Assembly: GCF_048773025.1 (NCBI RefSeq)
Contig: NC_133558.1
Coordinates: 39,776,501-39,840,500 of the forward strand
Origin: Camelus bactrianus
Lineage: Eukaryota; Chordata; Mammalia; Artiodactyla; Camelidae
Direction of reading: 5' to 3'
DNA: 64,000 nucleotides
In this document: piece after piece, positions 10,167 through 19,805 of the stretch
How positions within the stretch are numbered: position 1 is the stretch's first letter
Layout of the letters: every line of letters begins with the position of its first letter
Program-made: the position numbers and the translations under genes
Notes under the pieces: generated by a model
What the model was told of the DNA's origin: nothing
The model's database searches: none
The model's input: the letters and a program-made list of their open reading frames with translations, nothing else

Positions 10167-13100
10167 CTGCAGGGACGGCGGGTGAGGGCACAGCCGGGGC
10201 CCTCGTGCCAGCTGCCCGCAAGGACCTGGCCTCCCAGCCCGGGGACTGCCGGCCGCGAGTGTGCTCAGGTGGGGTGGCACGAGGACTCCATGGGCACAGC
10301 CAGGGACAGGGAGGTCCCGACAGGGACAGAGAGAGACAGTGATAGAACAGAATGAACTGGAGAGACAGAGGACAGACAGTGGACAGAAAGGACAAGAGGG
10401 GAGAGTGAGGAGACAGTGACGGGACTGTGAGGGGACAGGAAGGGGACAGGGAGGGACAGGGAGTGGACAGGGAAGGGGCACTGTGCGGGCGCTGTGTGGG
10501 GACAGCAGGGACAGCTGGCCTGGCCCGCCCACCTTGAAGAGGGTCACTGTGGCGCTGTAGCACACGCTGAGCAGGAAGAGGGTGATGAAGATGGAGATGG
10601 TGGTCCACAGCCCGTCCAGCTCCCCGCTCTGGGCCTCGGCACAGCTCTCCTCCTCCAGGAGTGGCTCTGGACAGGGACGGGGTGGTCAGCTCTGTGGCTG
10701 CCCGTCACGTGCCAGGGCAGCGTCAGTGGTGCCTGGGGATGGGTCCCTCTGTGACAGGGTGGGTGGGGCACTAGGATCCCCTTGGGGGGCTGGATCAATG
10801 GTTCCCTGAGGTCAAAGCCTGGGCACCAACCTCGTGTCCCCCATTTCTCCTGCTTGGGCCTCAGTCTTGGCCGGACTCCTTGGGCCCAGATCTCGGCCTG
10901 GCCAGTGGGTGTCCCTCATCCTCTCCTCTGCGGTGCCTTTCATGGGGTCCTCTGGGGAGAGGGTGCCCTGACCCCTGCCTTCCTTCCCACCGGAGGCCAG
11001 GCCTAGACGGCAGGGGCCTGCAGAGCAGGTCTGTGGTGGGTCCTACTGCAGGGAAGGGCGGAGGCAACCTTGGGGTGTCCCTGTGTGCCCGAGGGGGTGG
11101 GGTGGGCGTGCTAGGGACCAGTGGGGTGTTGGGTCTCTGTGAGGCGGGGGTGCGGGTGTCCTGGGGAGAGGAGGGGTGGGGGTCTGAGCTGGCCAGTGTG
11201 GTCAGAGTGTGGTCAGTGCTGCTGGGGCTTTGACGAGTGGGGACCAAGCTGGTGTCCACACAGGGTTCATGAGACCCGGCTCCAGGCTCTGGTCTGGCCC
11301 CGGGCGGGTACCCCGTTGAGGACCCAGTGAGCAAGGCTGGCTTGTGTGCACTTGTGTGGTTGTGCCCTTGTGTGCAGTTGCACAGGCACGTGCGTGTGCG
11401 TGAGTCTGCAGGAGAACGAGGGGTGTGCAGGCTGGTGTGCTCCATGAGAGGGCTTGTTTCCTGTGGGCCTGGGTGAGTGTCCCCTCGAGGTTACAGATCT
11501 GGCCCCGAGCACCTCGCCTGCGGGAATGTAGGGCCTGATCTCCGTGTGACCTGGGAGCAGGAGGCCTGTGCCCCCATCGCAGGCCAGGCGTGGCTCCCAT
11601 GTTGACAGGGTGTCAGCACGTGGACCCTCGAGGCCCCGGGGATGGGAACTGCAGGGACAAGGACCTGCCACTGTCCCACAGTTGGGCTTGGACAGAGGTG
11701 GGAAGAACCGTGCACTCATTTCCGTGAGGGTCCCTGGGAGGCTCTACCAGTCCACTCTACACACTGCAGCCTTAGTAGGTGCTGGCCGGACCCTGGACCC
11801 TGGGGAGCTGCTGCCTCTGGCAGAGCCCCCTCTCTGGCCTCGGGCTGCTGCCTGCCTCCGTTGGCACCAAGTTTGTCCTCAGAGCCTGGCCTGCCCCCGC
11901 CTCCCACAGGCCCGGCGAGCGCCGGAGCTCTGCACGGAAAGAACCATGACAGTGTTGCAGCGCCCCAGGGAGGTACTGGGTGTTTTATTTCATGCTGGCC
12001 CGGGAGGTATGTGCACAGGGGTGGGGCTCAGGCGTCCCCGCGGGACCCTGAGAGCCTCGGGGAGGGGGGTGAGGCTCATTTACCCGGAGACTGGGAGATG
12101 GATTTCTGGGTGGAGTGATCTGTGTAGAGCCTCGTGAATCACCACACAGGTGAAGCCTTCTCCCCGCTGCCATGTGTTCTTTCCCACCGAGAGCTTGCTG
12201 TGGAGGAAGTAGGTCCCGTCGTTGTCCGGCTGGGGCAGCGTGGTGGCGTAGGCGCCCTCTGACTCCGGCCGCCCGTTCCTCTGCCACTCAGCGTCGATGT
12301 CAGGTGGGTAGAAGCCTTTGATCAGGCAGGTTACGCCCACGGTGTCCTTGGCCAGGTCTTCCTGGTGTGGGGCCAGGGTGTACACCTGCGGCTCCCGGGC
12401 CTGCCCTGTGGGGACAGGTGTGTCTGCGAGCATGGCGGTCACTCCGAGCAGCCCCACAGGACCCTCCCATGCCCGTTGTCCCTCCCACCTTTGGCCTTGG
12501 AGAAGGTCCTCTCGATGGGGGCCGGGGGAGCTTTGTTGTTGACCTTGCACTTGAACGCCTTCCCCGTCAGCCAGTCCTGGTGCTGGGTGGGCAGGACGCT
12601 GACCACGCGGTACGTGCTGTTGAACTGTTCCTCCTTTGGCTTTGTCTCCGCCGTGTGTACCTCTGTGTCACCCACGGACCAGCTGAACTCGATCTCAGGG
12701 TCTTCCTTGCCCACGTCCACCACAAGGCACGTGACCTCAGGCGTTCGGGTGATGGACAGGATGTCCTTGGGTTTCGGGGGGAAGATGAAGACCTTGGGCC
12801 CTCCAAGGAGCTCAGGGGCTGGTGGGGGAAACAAGATGTGGGTCAGCACCTGGACGGGCCTCCTGTAGGGCACGTTTCCCTCATCAGGCGGGGCCTGGTG
12901 TCTGGTCACTTCCTTGCGATGGAGGGTGTAGCCTGGCTCCCTTACCTGGGCATTTGGGACACTGGGAGCTGGGGTCTTCGCTGTGGAGCGCTGCAGAGAG
13001 AGAAGATGGGGGGTTCCTGTGGGCGGGAGATGGCCCTGGGTGGAGTTTAGGTCAGGGACAGGTTGTGGAAGGTGCACATCGGCACCAGTTCTGTGGGTTA

Positions 13101-13602
13101 GAGTTGTCCAGCCTGTGCCCACCTTGAACCTGGTGGAAACACCCAGAGGACCCCTCACATAGCCTGGGAGGCCTTCAGGTGAGGTGACCGCATCTCCTCT
13201 GATACCTTGGGCAGAGGTCACCATCCTGGCATGTGGTTCGAGCCGGGAGGAGGGCTGACCTCGGTCCTGTCTGGGAGTGGACGCCCTCCCTGAGGCCTGT
13301 CCTCTTACCCACATGCTTGTCCGCCTTGGTGCTGCTGACCGGGTGGGCTACGTTGCAGATGAAGGTCTTGCCGGCCGAGCTGCTGGCGGGCATGGTCGCC
13401 AAGCTGCTGAGGGAGTAGAGCCCCGAGGACATGAGAATGGACGGGAAGGTGTGGATGCCGCTGGACAGGGCGCCCGAGTTCCAGGTCACCGTCACCGGCT
13501 CAGGGATGTAGCCCCAGACCAGGCAGCCGAAGGGCACCGTGGAGCCAGGAGCGTCCCCGCATCCAGCAGTCGGAGGATAGACCAATGGGGCCTTGGTGGA
13601 GG
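10083..13602 (-). CDS. IGHG: Immunoglobulin heavy constant gamma gene (six exons, CH3 end frame-shifted)
   Basis: This is the constant region of an IgG heavy chain, secreted or displayed as part of the B-cell receptor. Exons on the minus strand are CH1 13309-13602, hinge 12946-12990, CH2 12489-12818, CH3 12080-12405, M1 10533-10666 and M2 10083-10166, all with GT/AG borders. CH1 (294 bp) and CH2 (330 bp) have the usual IgG lengths. The 15-residue hinge resembles the short hinge of camelid IgG3/IgG2c-type heavy-chain antibodies. Those lose CH1 because their donor is mutated; here the donor is intact, so CH1 should be kept. One extra base near the end of CH3 shifts the last 14 or so codons and would put M1 out of frame. 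It may be a pseudogene, or a secreted-only gene with an altered tail. The subclass is inferred from the hinge alone. Confidence 0.9.
10167..10532 (-). other. Intron M1-M2 with a purine-rich GGACAG-type repeat
   Basis: The intron runs between GT at 10532 and AG at 10167. Plus-strand 10300-10475 is almost purely purine and built from loose GGACAG/GGGACA repeats. Confidence 0.7.
10533..10666 (-). CDS. IGHG: IGHG membrane exon M1 (extracellular spacer and transmembrane helix)
   Basis: In the ancestral frame it encodes [18 protein letters not shown], the acidic spacer, and then [18 protein letters not shown] and SATVTLFK, the transmembrane segment with the polar residues used for CD79A/B pairing. 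It is 134 bp, one codon (an extra Glu) longer than the human exon as I recall it. The exon itself is intact. Because of the CH3 frame shift upstream, normal splicing from CH3 would enter it in the wrong frame. Confidence 0.9.
10667..11983 (-). other. Intron CH3-M1
   Basis: About 1.3 kb between the secretory poly(A) site and M1. It contains a GT-rich stretch near 11340-11400 and no separate gene. Retaining the upstream part gives the secreted mRNA, and splicing it out gives the membrane mRNA. Confidence 0.6.
11984..11989 (-). terminator. Poly(A) signal of the secreted IGHG transcript
   Basis: The minus strand reads GAAATAAAACACCCAGTACC, about 90 bp after the CH3 stop. It resembles the AATAAAGCACCCAGC signal of other mammalian IgG genes. 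Confidence 0.85.
12080..12405 (-). CDS. IGHG: IGHG CH3 exon with secretory C terminus (frame-shifted end)
   Basis: It starts [20 protein letters not shown] after a CACAG acceptor and carries the CH3 Cys pair ([11 protein letters not shown] and [11 protein letters not shown]) and the EWQRNG core. After HEALH the translation reads [13 protein letters not shown] and stops at TAA. In the +1-corrected alignment the DNA would read on as [12 protein letters not shown], the usual IgG end, so one base has been gained just after HEALH (near 12130). The FcRn/protein A contact segment (HNHYTQK in other IgGs) is lost. The membrane donor GG|GTAAAT is still present at the end of the exon. Confidence 0.9.
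12406..12488 (-). other. Intron CH2-CH3
   Basis: An 83-bp intron with GT...AG borders, typical of the short CH2-CH3 intron of IgG genes. Confidence 0.85.
12489..12818 (-). CDS. IGHG: IGHG CH2 exon
   Basis: 110 codons. It begins [19 protein letters not shown], so the LLGG Fc-gamma-receptor/C1q contact motif is kept. The domain cysteines lie in [17 protein letters not shown] and [13 protein letters not shown]. The conserved N-glycosylation site is [11 protein letters not shown]. The end FSKAKG differs from the usual ISKAKG. The frame is fully open, and the exon matches camelid IgG CH2 closely as I recall it. Confidence 0.95.
12946..12990 (-). CDS. IGHG: IGHG hinge exon, short camelid type
   Basis: 45 bp. 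Spliced in phase with the last base of CH1, it reads [15 protein letters not shown], with two cysteines for inter-heavy-chain bridges. The closest match I know is the AHHSEDPSSKCPKCP hinge of camelid short-hinge heavy-chain IgG. Acceptor CTGCAG and donor CAG|GTAAGG are canonical. Confidence 0.9.
12991..13308 (-). other. Intron CH1-hinge
   Basis: A 318-bp intron. Its 5' end is GTAAGAGG, a good donor. In camelid heavy-chain IgG genes the first base of this donor is changed to A. Confidence 0.85.
13309..13602 (-). CDS. IGHG: IGHG CH1 exon with intact donor splice site
   Basis: 98 codons after a TTGCAG acceptor. It begins [20 protein letters not shown] and has the domain cysteines in [18 protein letters not shown] and [16 protein letters not shown]. 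The Cys in AGCGD is the position that bonds the light chain in many IgG subclasses. No stop or frame shift is present. The donor is GTGG|GTAAGA at 13308, an intact GT, so CH1 should be retained and the product could be a conventional four-chain IgG. Substitutions such as YIPEP for YFPEP and SILMSS for SVLQSS are mild. Confidence 0.92.
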
Positions 13603-14049
13603 CTGCAAGAAAGTAGGCCGTGTGACCACCGGGGCTTCACCCCTGGGAGGGTCCGGGCAGGGTGTCACGTGCCCAGGTCTGGGCACCCCTGAGCCCAGCA
13701 CCCACATGCTTCCAGAATGTCTGCAAACCAGCTGGCCGGCAGGGCCCTCACCACCTGGGGCCTCGTGCCTCTGCGGCTGTGGGTCAGAGCTGGGTGATCA
13801 CCTGGGTGAGAGCCCCCCAGGTCCCTAACCTCCTGCAAGTGCCTGGCCTGACTGAGCCCTGTGTCTGGGTCCTGACCAGTGCTGCCTGCTCCCGGCCAGC
13901 GTCCGCTGGTCCCCTGAGCTCACCGTCCTGCTGCCCCAGCCCGGCCCTGCCCTGGGTGAGCGGGCCTCTCCTTGGCGTGGTGGGCCTCCACCACCCAGAA
14001 GCCTGCTCGTGGCCCCTTGCCTGGCCTGCTCTTTGCCCTCCGGGCCCGT
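13603..14049 (-). other. 5' intron between CH1 and the switch repeats
   Basis: GC-rich intronic DNA of the germline transcript. I see no gene or clear repeat. Confidence 0.5.
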
Positions 14050-15760
14050 GTCGACTGGGTCAGCTCTGCAGCCAGAGCACCTGGGCCCTGGGCCCTGGGC
14101 CCTGGCCCCCCTGGACCCTGTCCCTGCAGGCCTCCTCCTCGGCCCCTCCCCTTTCATCCCTGTGGCCTCAGCCCGGCTGCGACACTCTGCCTTGGGGAGC
14201 TCCGGTCCCTCTTCTGGACCTCCAGCTGCAGCCCCTCGGCTCACTTCCCCCTCCCACCAGGGCCTCTGACCCCACCCCAGCTCGTGGCTCTCAGGTCCCT
14301 GCTTTCCTTCTGCCCTTGTCCTTCCTCAGTCCAGCTCATCCTTCAGCACAGTTTGGAGCCCCACACTGCCCCCACCTTCCTCTCCTGTTTGGTGCCAGCA
14401 GCCCGGGCCCATCCCTGGCCGGGCCTGTCTCCTCTCACCCTGACCCTTGTGCTCTGCTCCGGCTGGCAGCCCAGCTCAGGCCCTGAATGAGCCCTGCGTT
14501 TTCCTTCCCTCTGCTGGGTCCAGGGTCTGTTTCACCCCACCAGGCTATAGCATGTCCACCCCTCCTTTCCCATCCCACCACGGGCCCTTGAGCCCAAGGA
14601 CTGGGGCCCATCGGGTCCCCTCGGGGTGACCCCTCTCCTTCATTCCCACAGAACTCCCTTGCCAGGGAGGTCTCTCCACCCCAGCACGCCATCCGGCCAG
14701 CCCCTCAGGGGCTCAAGGGTCCTGCTGTCCCAGGAGCCCTCAGCTGGGCCTGCTCAACTACTCAGACCTTCGCTCAAACTCTCTGCCATGTCCCCGGGCT
14801 CCTGCGGCAGCCCCCTGCCCTCCTGGTGCAGCCCCCTGCTCACCTACACCCTCTCTGACCCTTGTCCCTGGAGCTACAGGCCTTGAACAGCGCCGGCCCC
14901 AGAGCCCTCAGCCTAGTTCAGATCCAGTCCGGGAATTTCTTTCCCAGGACTGGCTTTGCTCTTTGGATTTCCTGGGTCAGCTCCTTGCCCTCCCAGCCCC
15001 TTGTCCACCTGCATTAACTCTGCCTGCTTCCTGAAATCCTGTGTTAGCCCTGTGCCCTTCAGCCCCCACCCACCTGCACAAGCCCTACCTGCTTCCTGGA
15101 GATGCTGGAGCGGCCGCCCTGCCCTCCCAGCCCCTGCTCACCCGCACATGTTCTACTTGCTTTCTCCATGTTCCTGAGAAGCCGCCTGCCTTCTTGGTCT
15201 TCAGTCTCCTGCTCACCTGTGGCCTCCCTGAGCTTTGTCCCTGGGGTGCTGGCCCTTAGCAGCACCTGCCTTCTGACCTGCCGCAGGTCACCCGCCTCGT
15301 TCTGCTCTGCTCCTGGGCCCTTCTCCCTGGAGCTGCTAGGTGCCCCTCCCTTTCTGGGCAGCTCTCCCCTGGCAGAGTCTCTGTCCCACCCTGGTCCCCT
15401 CCCAGCAGTGCTGCTGGCCCTTGGGTACCTTAAGCCTCTTCTTTGCTCCCTGGGCCCCCAGAAGTCTCCCCTGTTCCTTAGTTCCCTCCAGGTGCTGGTC
15501 TGCGTCTCTGCGCCCACCTGCTCCCAGCCCTCGGCTCCTAGTCCTGACCTTCTGCGCCCTGGCTCCCATCGCCCCTCCTGTAGCCAGTGGAGCTGGTGTG
15601 CAGCCCCTGTACTGCCAGCTCCGAGCTCTCGGAAACCCAGGCCAGCCACGTGTCTCTGGCACAACTAGCCCAGTGCAGCCCGGGGCAGGCTTCTGCCCAC
15701 CGATCGGGACACGCTCCTTGAAGGCCTGGCAGCCCAGCTGAGCTCCATTGGCCTCTGATG
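14050..15760 (-). repeat. Gamma switch region, diverged repeats
   Basis: On the minus strand (the sense strand of IGHG) this is G-rich and loosely repetitive. Units of about 65-80 bp share GTGAGCAGGGGCTGGGAGGG, GGAAGCAGGTAGGGCT and GGGACAAAGCTCAGGG. AGCT, the palindromic AID hotspot, occurs more than a dozen times (for example in GAGCT and CAGCT contexts), far more often than in the flanking satellite. Its position 5' of CH1 and 3' of the I-gamma donor is that of a switch region, the target of class-switch recombination. Exact borders are uncertain. Confidence 0.6.
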
Positions 15761-15869
15761 CACCAGCGCTGTTGGTGTGGGCGAGCCCCTGCCAGGGCTC
15801 CCTCATCCTTGTGCTGGGTGGGCAGCACGACCCCTGGGCAGCTTGCCTTCCCCCGTGCAGGCTCAGGTG

Positions 15870-16283
15870 CTCCTGGACCCTCTGTGGGGTCCAATCCCTG
15901 AGGTGGGGCCTCCCTTTTATTGCCCCCCTGCACTCTCTTTGTCCCTGTTCCTCCTGGGCACACTGTGAGGTCCCTGAGTTGTGGTCCCCCTTCATTTCCC
16001 CCCTTCACTCTGTCTGTCCCTGTCCCTCCTGGTCCCTCTGTGGTGTCCCTGAGTTGGTGTCTCCCCTTCGTTGCCCCACTCACTCTGTGTGTCCCTGTCC
16101 CTCTGGGACCCTCTGTGTGTTCCCATCCCAGACGTGACGGTCTACATTTCATTCCCCACCCCCGCACTCTGTCTGTCCCTATTCCTCCTGGATGCTCTGT
16201 GGGGACCCATCCCAGAGGTGGGGTCACCCCTTCTTTGGCCCCCTGCGCTTCATCTGTCCCTGTCCCTCCTGGGCCCCACTCAC
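15870..16283 (-). repeat. S-gamma 80-bp tandem repeats
   Basis: Five units of about 75-83 bp, read on the minus strand as GGAGGGACAGGGACAGA, GTGCAGGGGGGCAAT, GGGGAGACCCCACCTCA and CCACAGAGGGTCCA. They begin directly after the I-gamma splice donor. The same family occurs in opposite orientation at 938-1482. Confidence 0.65.
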
Positions 16284-17209
16284 CAAAGGCGGAAGCTGTG
16301 GAGGTGGCTCCCATGCAGCCTGGGTCCCCTGGGCACCCCTTCCCCTGCCCTGCTCTGTCCCAGGCACCTGTGCTCCCACAGGCTGGGCTCTTTGTCCACA
16401 GCCCCACTTTCCAGGAAGTGGTAGCTGAACTTCCTAGGAATTCTGTTGCGGACCTGGAGTGTGAACCCCCTAACCACCACTCTGCGAACACTAAGAACGG
16501 GACTGAAACCGGTGGCACCGCCTGCTTCCTGAAGTTCCCGTTTCTCTGGGTGGGTGCTGTCTCAGATGCCCTGGGGGAGTCCAGGCGCAGCAGAGGCGCC
16601 TCTTTGGGTGTGTAGGGGTGGGGCAACTGGTGCCAGGGACCCCAGGGGACAGTGGGAGTCCTGGTGGTCACCTGTTCCCTGCCTCCCACAGGGATGCTGC
16701 CAACATGGCCCACTGCAGACCAGGGTACCAGGCCTTAACTTGAGCCCTCCTGTCCTCCTAGCCCTGGTGGGCACCTCTCCCTTCCCTGGTGAGGGTGTGG
16801 TGGGCACTCTCATAGGACAGGCAAAGGCTGGGTTCTCGGAGCTGCTGCAGCCAGGGAGTCTGCGCCCGTCCCCGGGCTCTGCAAGGCCTCCAGGCAGGGA
16901 GGGGCCGGGGGAGCTCGGTGCTTGTATCGTGTGTGAGTGCTGCTGGGTGTTACTGCACACACATGCAGGTCTGCGACAGACACACGTACTACAGGTATGC
17001 GTAGTGCACGATGTATATGTTAATGTGTTAAAATATTTTCTGTGTATGGACAGCTTCTTTGTGGAAAAAGGGAGAGCTCAGGGGTGCCTGATGGGGGCTG
17101 TGAACCTGGAGAAACGGGACGAGGGGCGAGAAGGGGGCCCTGTGACGGCTGGGGGCACGTCCGGCTTCCCCCTGTGGGTCCTAAGTCGGATGCAGGGACA
17201 AAATGATGG
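16284..17209 (-). promoter_or_regulatory. I-gamma germline promoter and non-coding I exon
   Basis: This region lies just 5' of the S-gamma repeats on the minus strand and ends in the strong donor TTTG|GTGAGT at 16283/16284. A germline transcript starting here would splice from this donor to CH1 and open the switch region to AID. Two STAT-like palindromes sit at 16409-16417 and 16431-16440. The start of transcription cannot be placed. A near-identical inverted copy is at 1-937. Confidence 0.6.
16409..16440 (-). promoter_or_regulatory. Paired STAT-like palindromes in I-gamma
   Basis: TTCCTAGGAA at 16431-16440 (TTC-N4-GAA, STAT6 spacing) and TTCCAGGAA at 16409-16417 (N3 spacing), 125-155 bp upstream of the I-gamma donor. 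IL-4/STAT6 control of germline IgG transcripts is established in mammals. These sites are candidates by sequence only. Confidence 0.45.
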
Positions 17210-17874
17210 GCGTGGTCATCACTGGTCCCCTCCTGGCTGGCGACAGGAGGGCTGTGCAGACTGCGTGGCTTTCTGAGCTGTTGCCGGTCACGGAGCCAGT
17301 GGCAGCTGGTGCCTGCCGAGGCCCTGTGCCCCCAAACCTCCAGCCCTTTGGCGCCTGCCTGCTCCTCCTCAGAAGATAAACTCCTGGCGGGTGTCTGCCT
17401 TGGCAGAATTGACAGCCCTGGGAAACGACCAGCCTCACTGCACAGCTCAGGCCGACGTGGCTCAGCCCGTCTCCCCTGATCAGTCATGAGTCCCACGGTC
17501 TTGCTGGCGTCAGCCCACGTCTCCATCTTACAGGAGTCATAAATCCACTATCCCCCCAAGTACCAAAGCCTCTCACCTCACTTACAGACAGTCAGAAGGC
17601 TGTTCCCTAGTCCCTTTGTGTTCACAGCCCCTTCCTCTTAAAAGACCCTGCACGTTCCCACTCGGTGGACACGCGGGCACCTGTCGTCTGTGTGGCCCAC
17701 TGTAGCAGCGTAACTGTTAAACTTTCCTTTGTTCTTGAACTCCTCCTGGCCTTTGATAAATTCTTTAACCACCCGTGACGCTGGCCCTCCATGTGTCCTC
17801 CGACAATAGAGGTCAGACTTTGTGGAAGTCTGGTGTGTAGGGAGCAGGCGGCTCCCTGTACTGGCTCCTGTGGA
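17210..17874. other. Unassigned DNA upstream of I-gamma
   Basis: No recognisable gene or named repeat. It may contain distal promoter elements of the germline transcript. Confidence 0.35.
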
Positions 17875-18050
17875 TGATTTCCAGTGCACCCTGGTCCCCC
17901 AGCACAGCTCTCCAGTGCACCCTGGTCCTCCCAGGACAGATCTGCAGTGCCTCCTCCATCACAGTTCTGCAGCGCATCCTTGTCCTCCCAGCACAGTTCT
18001 GCAGTGCACCACGGTCCTCCCAGCACAGATGTGCAGTACCCCCTGGTCCC
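17875..18050 (+). repeat. Minisatellite of about 30 bp, 5-6 copies
   Basis: Units resemble 'cagtgcaccctggtcctccc' followed by 'agcacagctctg', repeated with substitutions and one length variant. Confidence 0.75.
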
Positions 18051-18242
18051 CTCTGCCCACCTCCGACTGGCTTCTGCAGGCCATTGGGTGCATGTGCGGA
18101 TCCTGGGATGGGCAGTGGGGGCCGTAAATCTGAAGTGACCACCAGGCGATGCATCCAGTCTGAGGCCAGCTCAGTAACACTGGACAGAGGCCTGTGCTCA
18201 TCAGCATAGAACTTGGGGCCTGCCTTGGATGTGGTGGGGCTT

Positions 18243-18690
18243 AGGAGAATTTGATTAAGAATAGAAACCTTTTCGTGTGCATCAACAGAAGACTGGATAA
18301 AGAAGACGTGGTATACTTATACAATGGAATACTACTCTGCCATAGAAAGGATATAATAATGCCACTTGCAGCAACATGGTTTGACCTAGAGATTGTTATT
18401 CTAAGTGAAGTGAGCCAGAAACAGGAAGAAAAATACTGTATGATATCACTCATATGTGCAATCTAAAAAAAAGACACTATGAACTCATCTACAAAATAGA
18501 AATATACTTGCAGGCTTAGTAAACAATCTTATGGTTACCAGGGAAAGGGGGTGAGAAGGGGTAAATTTGGGAGTTTGAGATTTACAAATGCTAGCCACTG
18601 TATGTAAAAATAGATTTTACATATAGTGGCTTCTGTATAGCATAGAAATCTATGTTCAGTATCTGGTCATAACCTCTAAAGGAAAAGCGG
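18243..18690 (+). mobile_element. LINE-1 3' end
   Basis: The sequence contains 'acaatggaatactactctgc', 'catggtttgacctagagatt', 'gtgaagtgagccagaaacag' and 'tatgatatcactcatatgtg'. This is the standard artiodactyl L1 3' region, running to a 'ggtcataacctctaaagg' end. It is rather well preserved, so younger than the L1 pieces at 1485-7425. Confidence 0.8.
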
Positions 18691-18739
18691 CTACAGCCAC
18701 CAACTGACGGAAACAAGATCAGAAAGGAGAGCTGTCACC

Positions 18740-19805
18740 CTAGAGCCCAGTCCTCCTAAATTCCCTGTCTGCCGCTGATGCTGCCCCCTGACCGCACTGC
18801 GCCCTCCTCCCAGGAGCAGACTGCCATGAAGACGTGGGTCCTGCGAGGCAGAGGCGGAGGCCGCTCCCAGGATAGGCCTGGGGGAAGGCGAGAGCAAGTC
18901 CACCTGCTCCCCCTGGGGCAGCCCCCTCCCCGCAGCCGCCCCCTGAACACACCGCGCCTGCCTCCCCGCGCCCGCTGACCTGGAAACAAGTGTCCTGCGA
19001 ACGTGGGGCAGCGGCAAGAAGAGGGGAGCTGCCCCTGGTGAGCTGGCCGATTTCTCCCCGTCATCCCCGCGGCAGCGCCTGGGGGCGGCCTCTGCTGCCC
19101 CAGGCACGTCCCCAGGTCAGCCTGCTCCCGGGAGGCGGGCGCCATGCGGTCAGAAGCGGCGGCAGCGGCGGGTTTAGGGATCTGCCTATGCGAGCCTGTG
19201 GATTTGCTTCTAACTCCCCCGCAGCCTGCCCTAGGCTCGTCCTGTGCTACCCCAGGTTCTCGGGACTCAGGTGACAGGTCATCCTGCTCCTGGAAGGCGG
19301 GCGCTGTGCCGTCAGGGGGCTGCGGAGGCGATGGCGGAATTGGGGCTGCCCTGTGTTAGCGCGGGGATTTGCTCCCCTTTCCCGCTGTCGCTGTCGCCGC
19401 CCCCGCACACTGGTCGCACCGCGCGCCAGCCTCCCAGGAGCAGACTGACCTGTCACCTGCGTCCCGCGAACCTGGGGCAGCAGAGGCCGCACCCAGGACA
19501 GGACGCAGGGGAGATGGGAGCAAACCCACAGGATCACAGACAGAGGCAGACCCCTCTCCCCGCCGCCGCCTCCGATGCCGCGGCCCCGCACCCTGACGGC
19601 ACCGCGTCTGCCTCCCAGGGGCAGGCTGACCGCCAGACGTGCGCCCCGCGAATATGCGGAAGCAGAGGCCGCCCTAGTCCAGGCCGCGGGTGAAGAGGGA
19701 ACAAATCCAGGGGCTTGCACGGGGCAGCCCCCACCCCACCGCGGCGCCCCCTGCGGCCCCGTGACCGCAACGCATCCGCCTCCCAAGAGCTGGCCATGGC
19801 CTGAA
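18740..19805. repeat. GC-rich array of ~150-190-bp units in both orientations
   Basis: Each unit has a core like 'cgcgtctgcctcccagggg', then CAGGCTGACC, then a 'gcgaacctggggcagcagag' segment. By eye there are two forward units (about 18740-19040), two inverted (about 19045-19370) and two and a half forward (about 19371-19805). Units differ at many positions, so the array is not young. It is CpG-rich throughout. I know no named family for it. Confidence 0.6.

Noticed and set aside
15538-16713. Open frame of 391 codons on the minus strand
   Set aside because: It runs through S-gamma repeats and the I-gamma region, which are non-coding by position, and shows no domain.
19735-19765. A strong CTCF site
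   Set aside because: The AGGGGGCGC core is present on the minus strand, but the flanking bases of the consensus match poorly. Kept only as a possibility to scan for.
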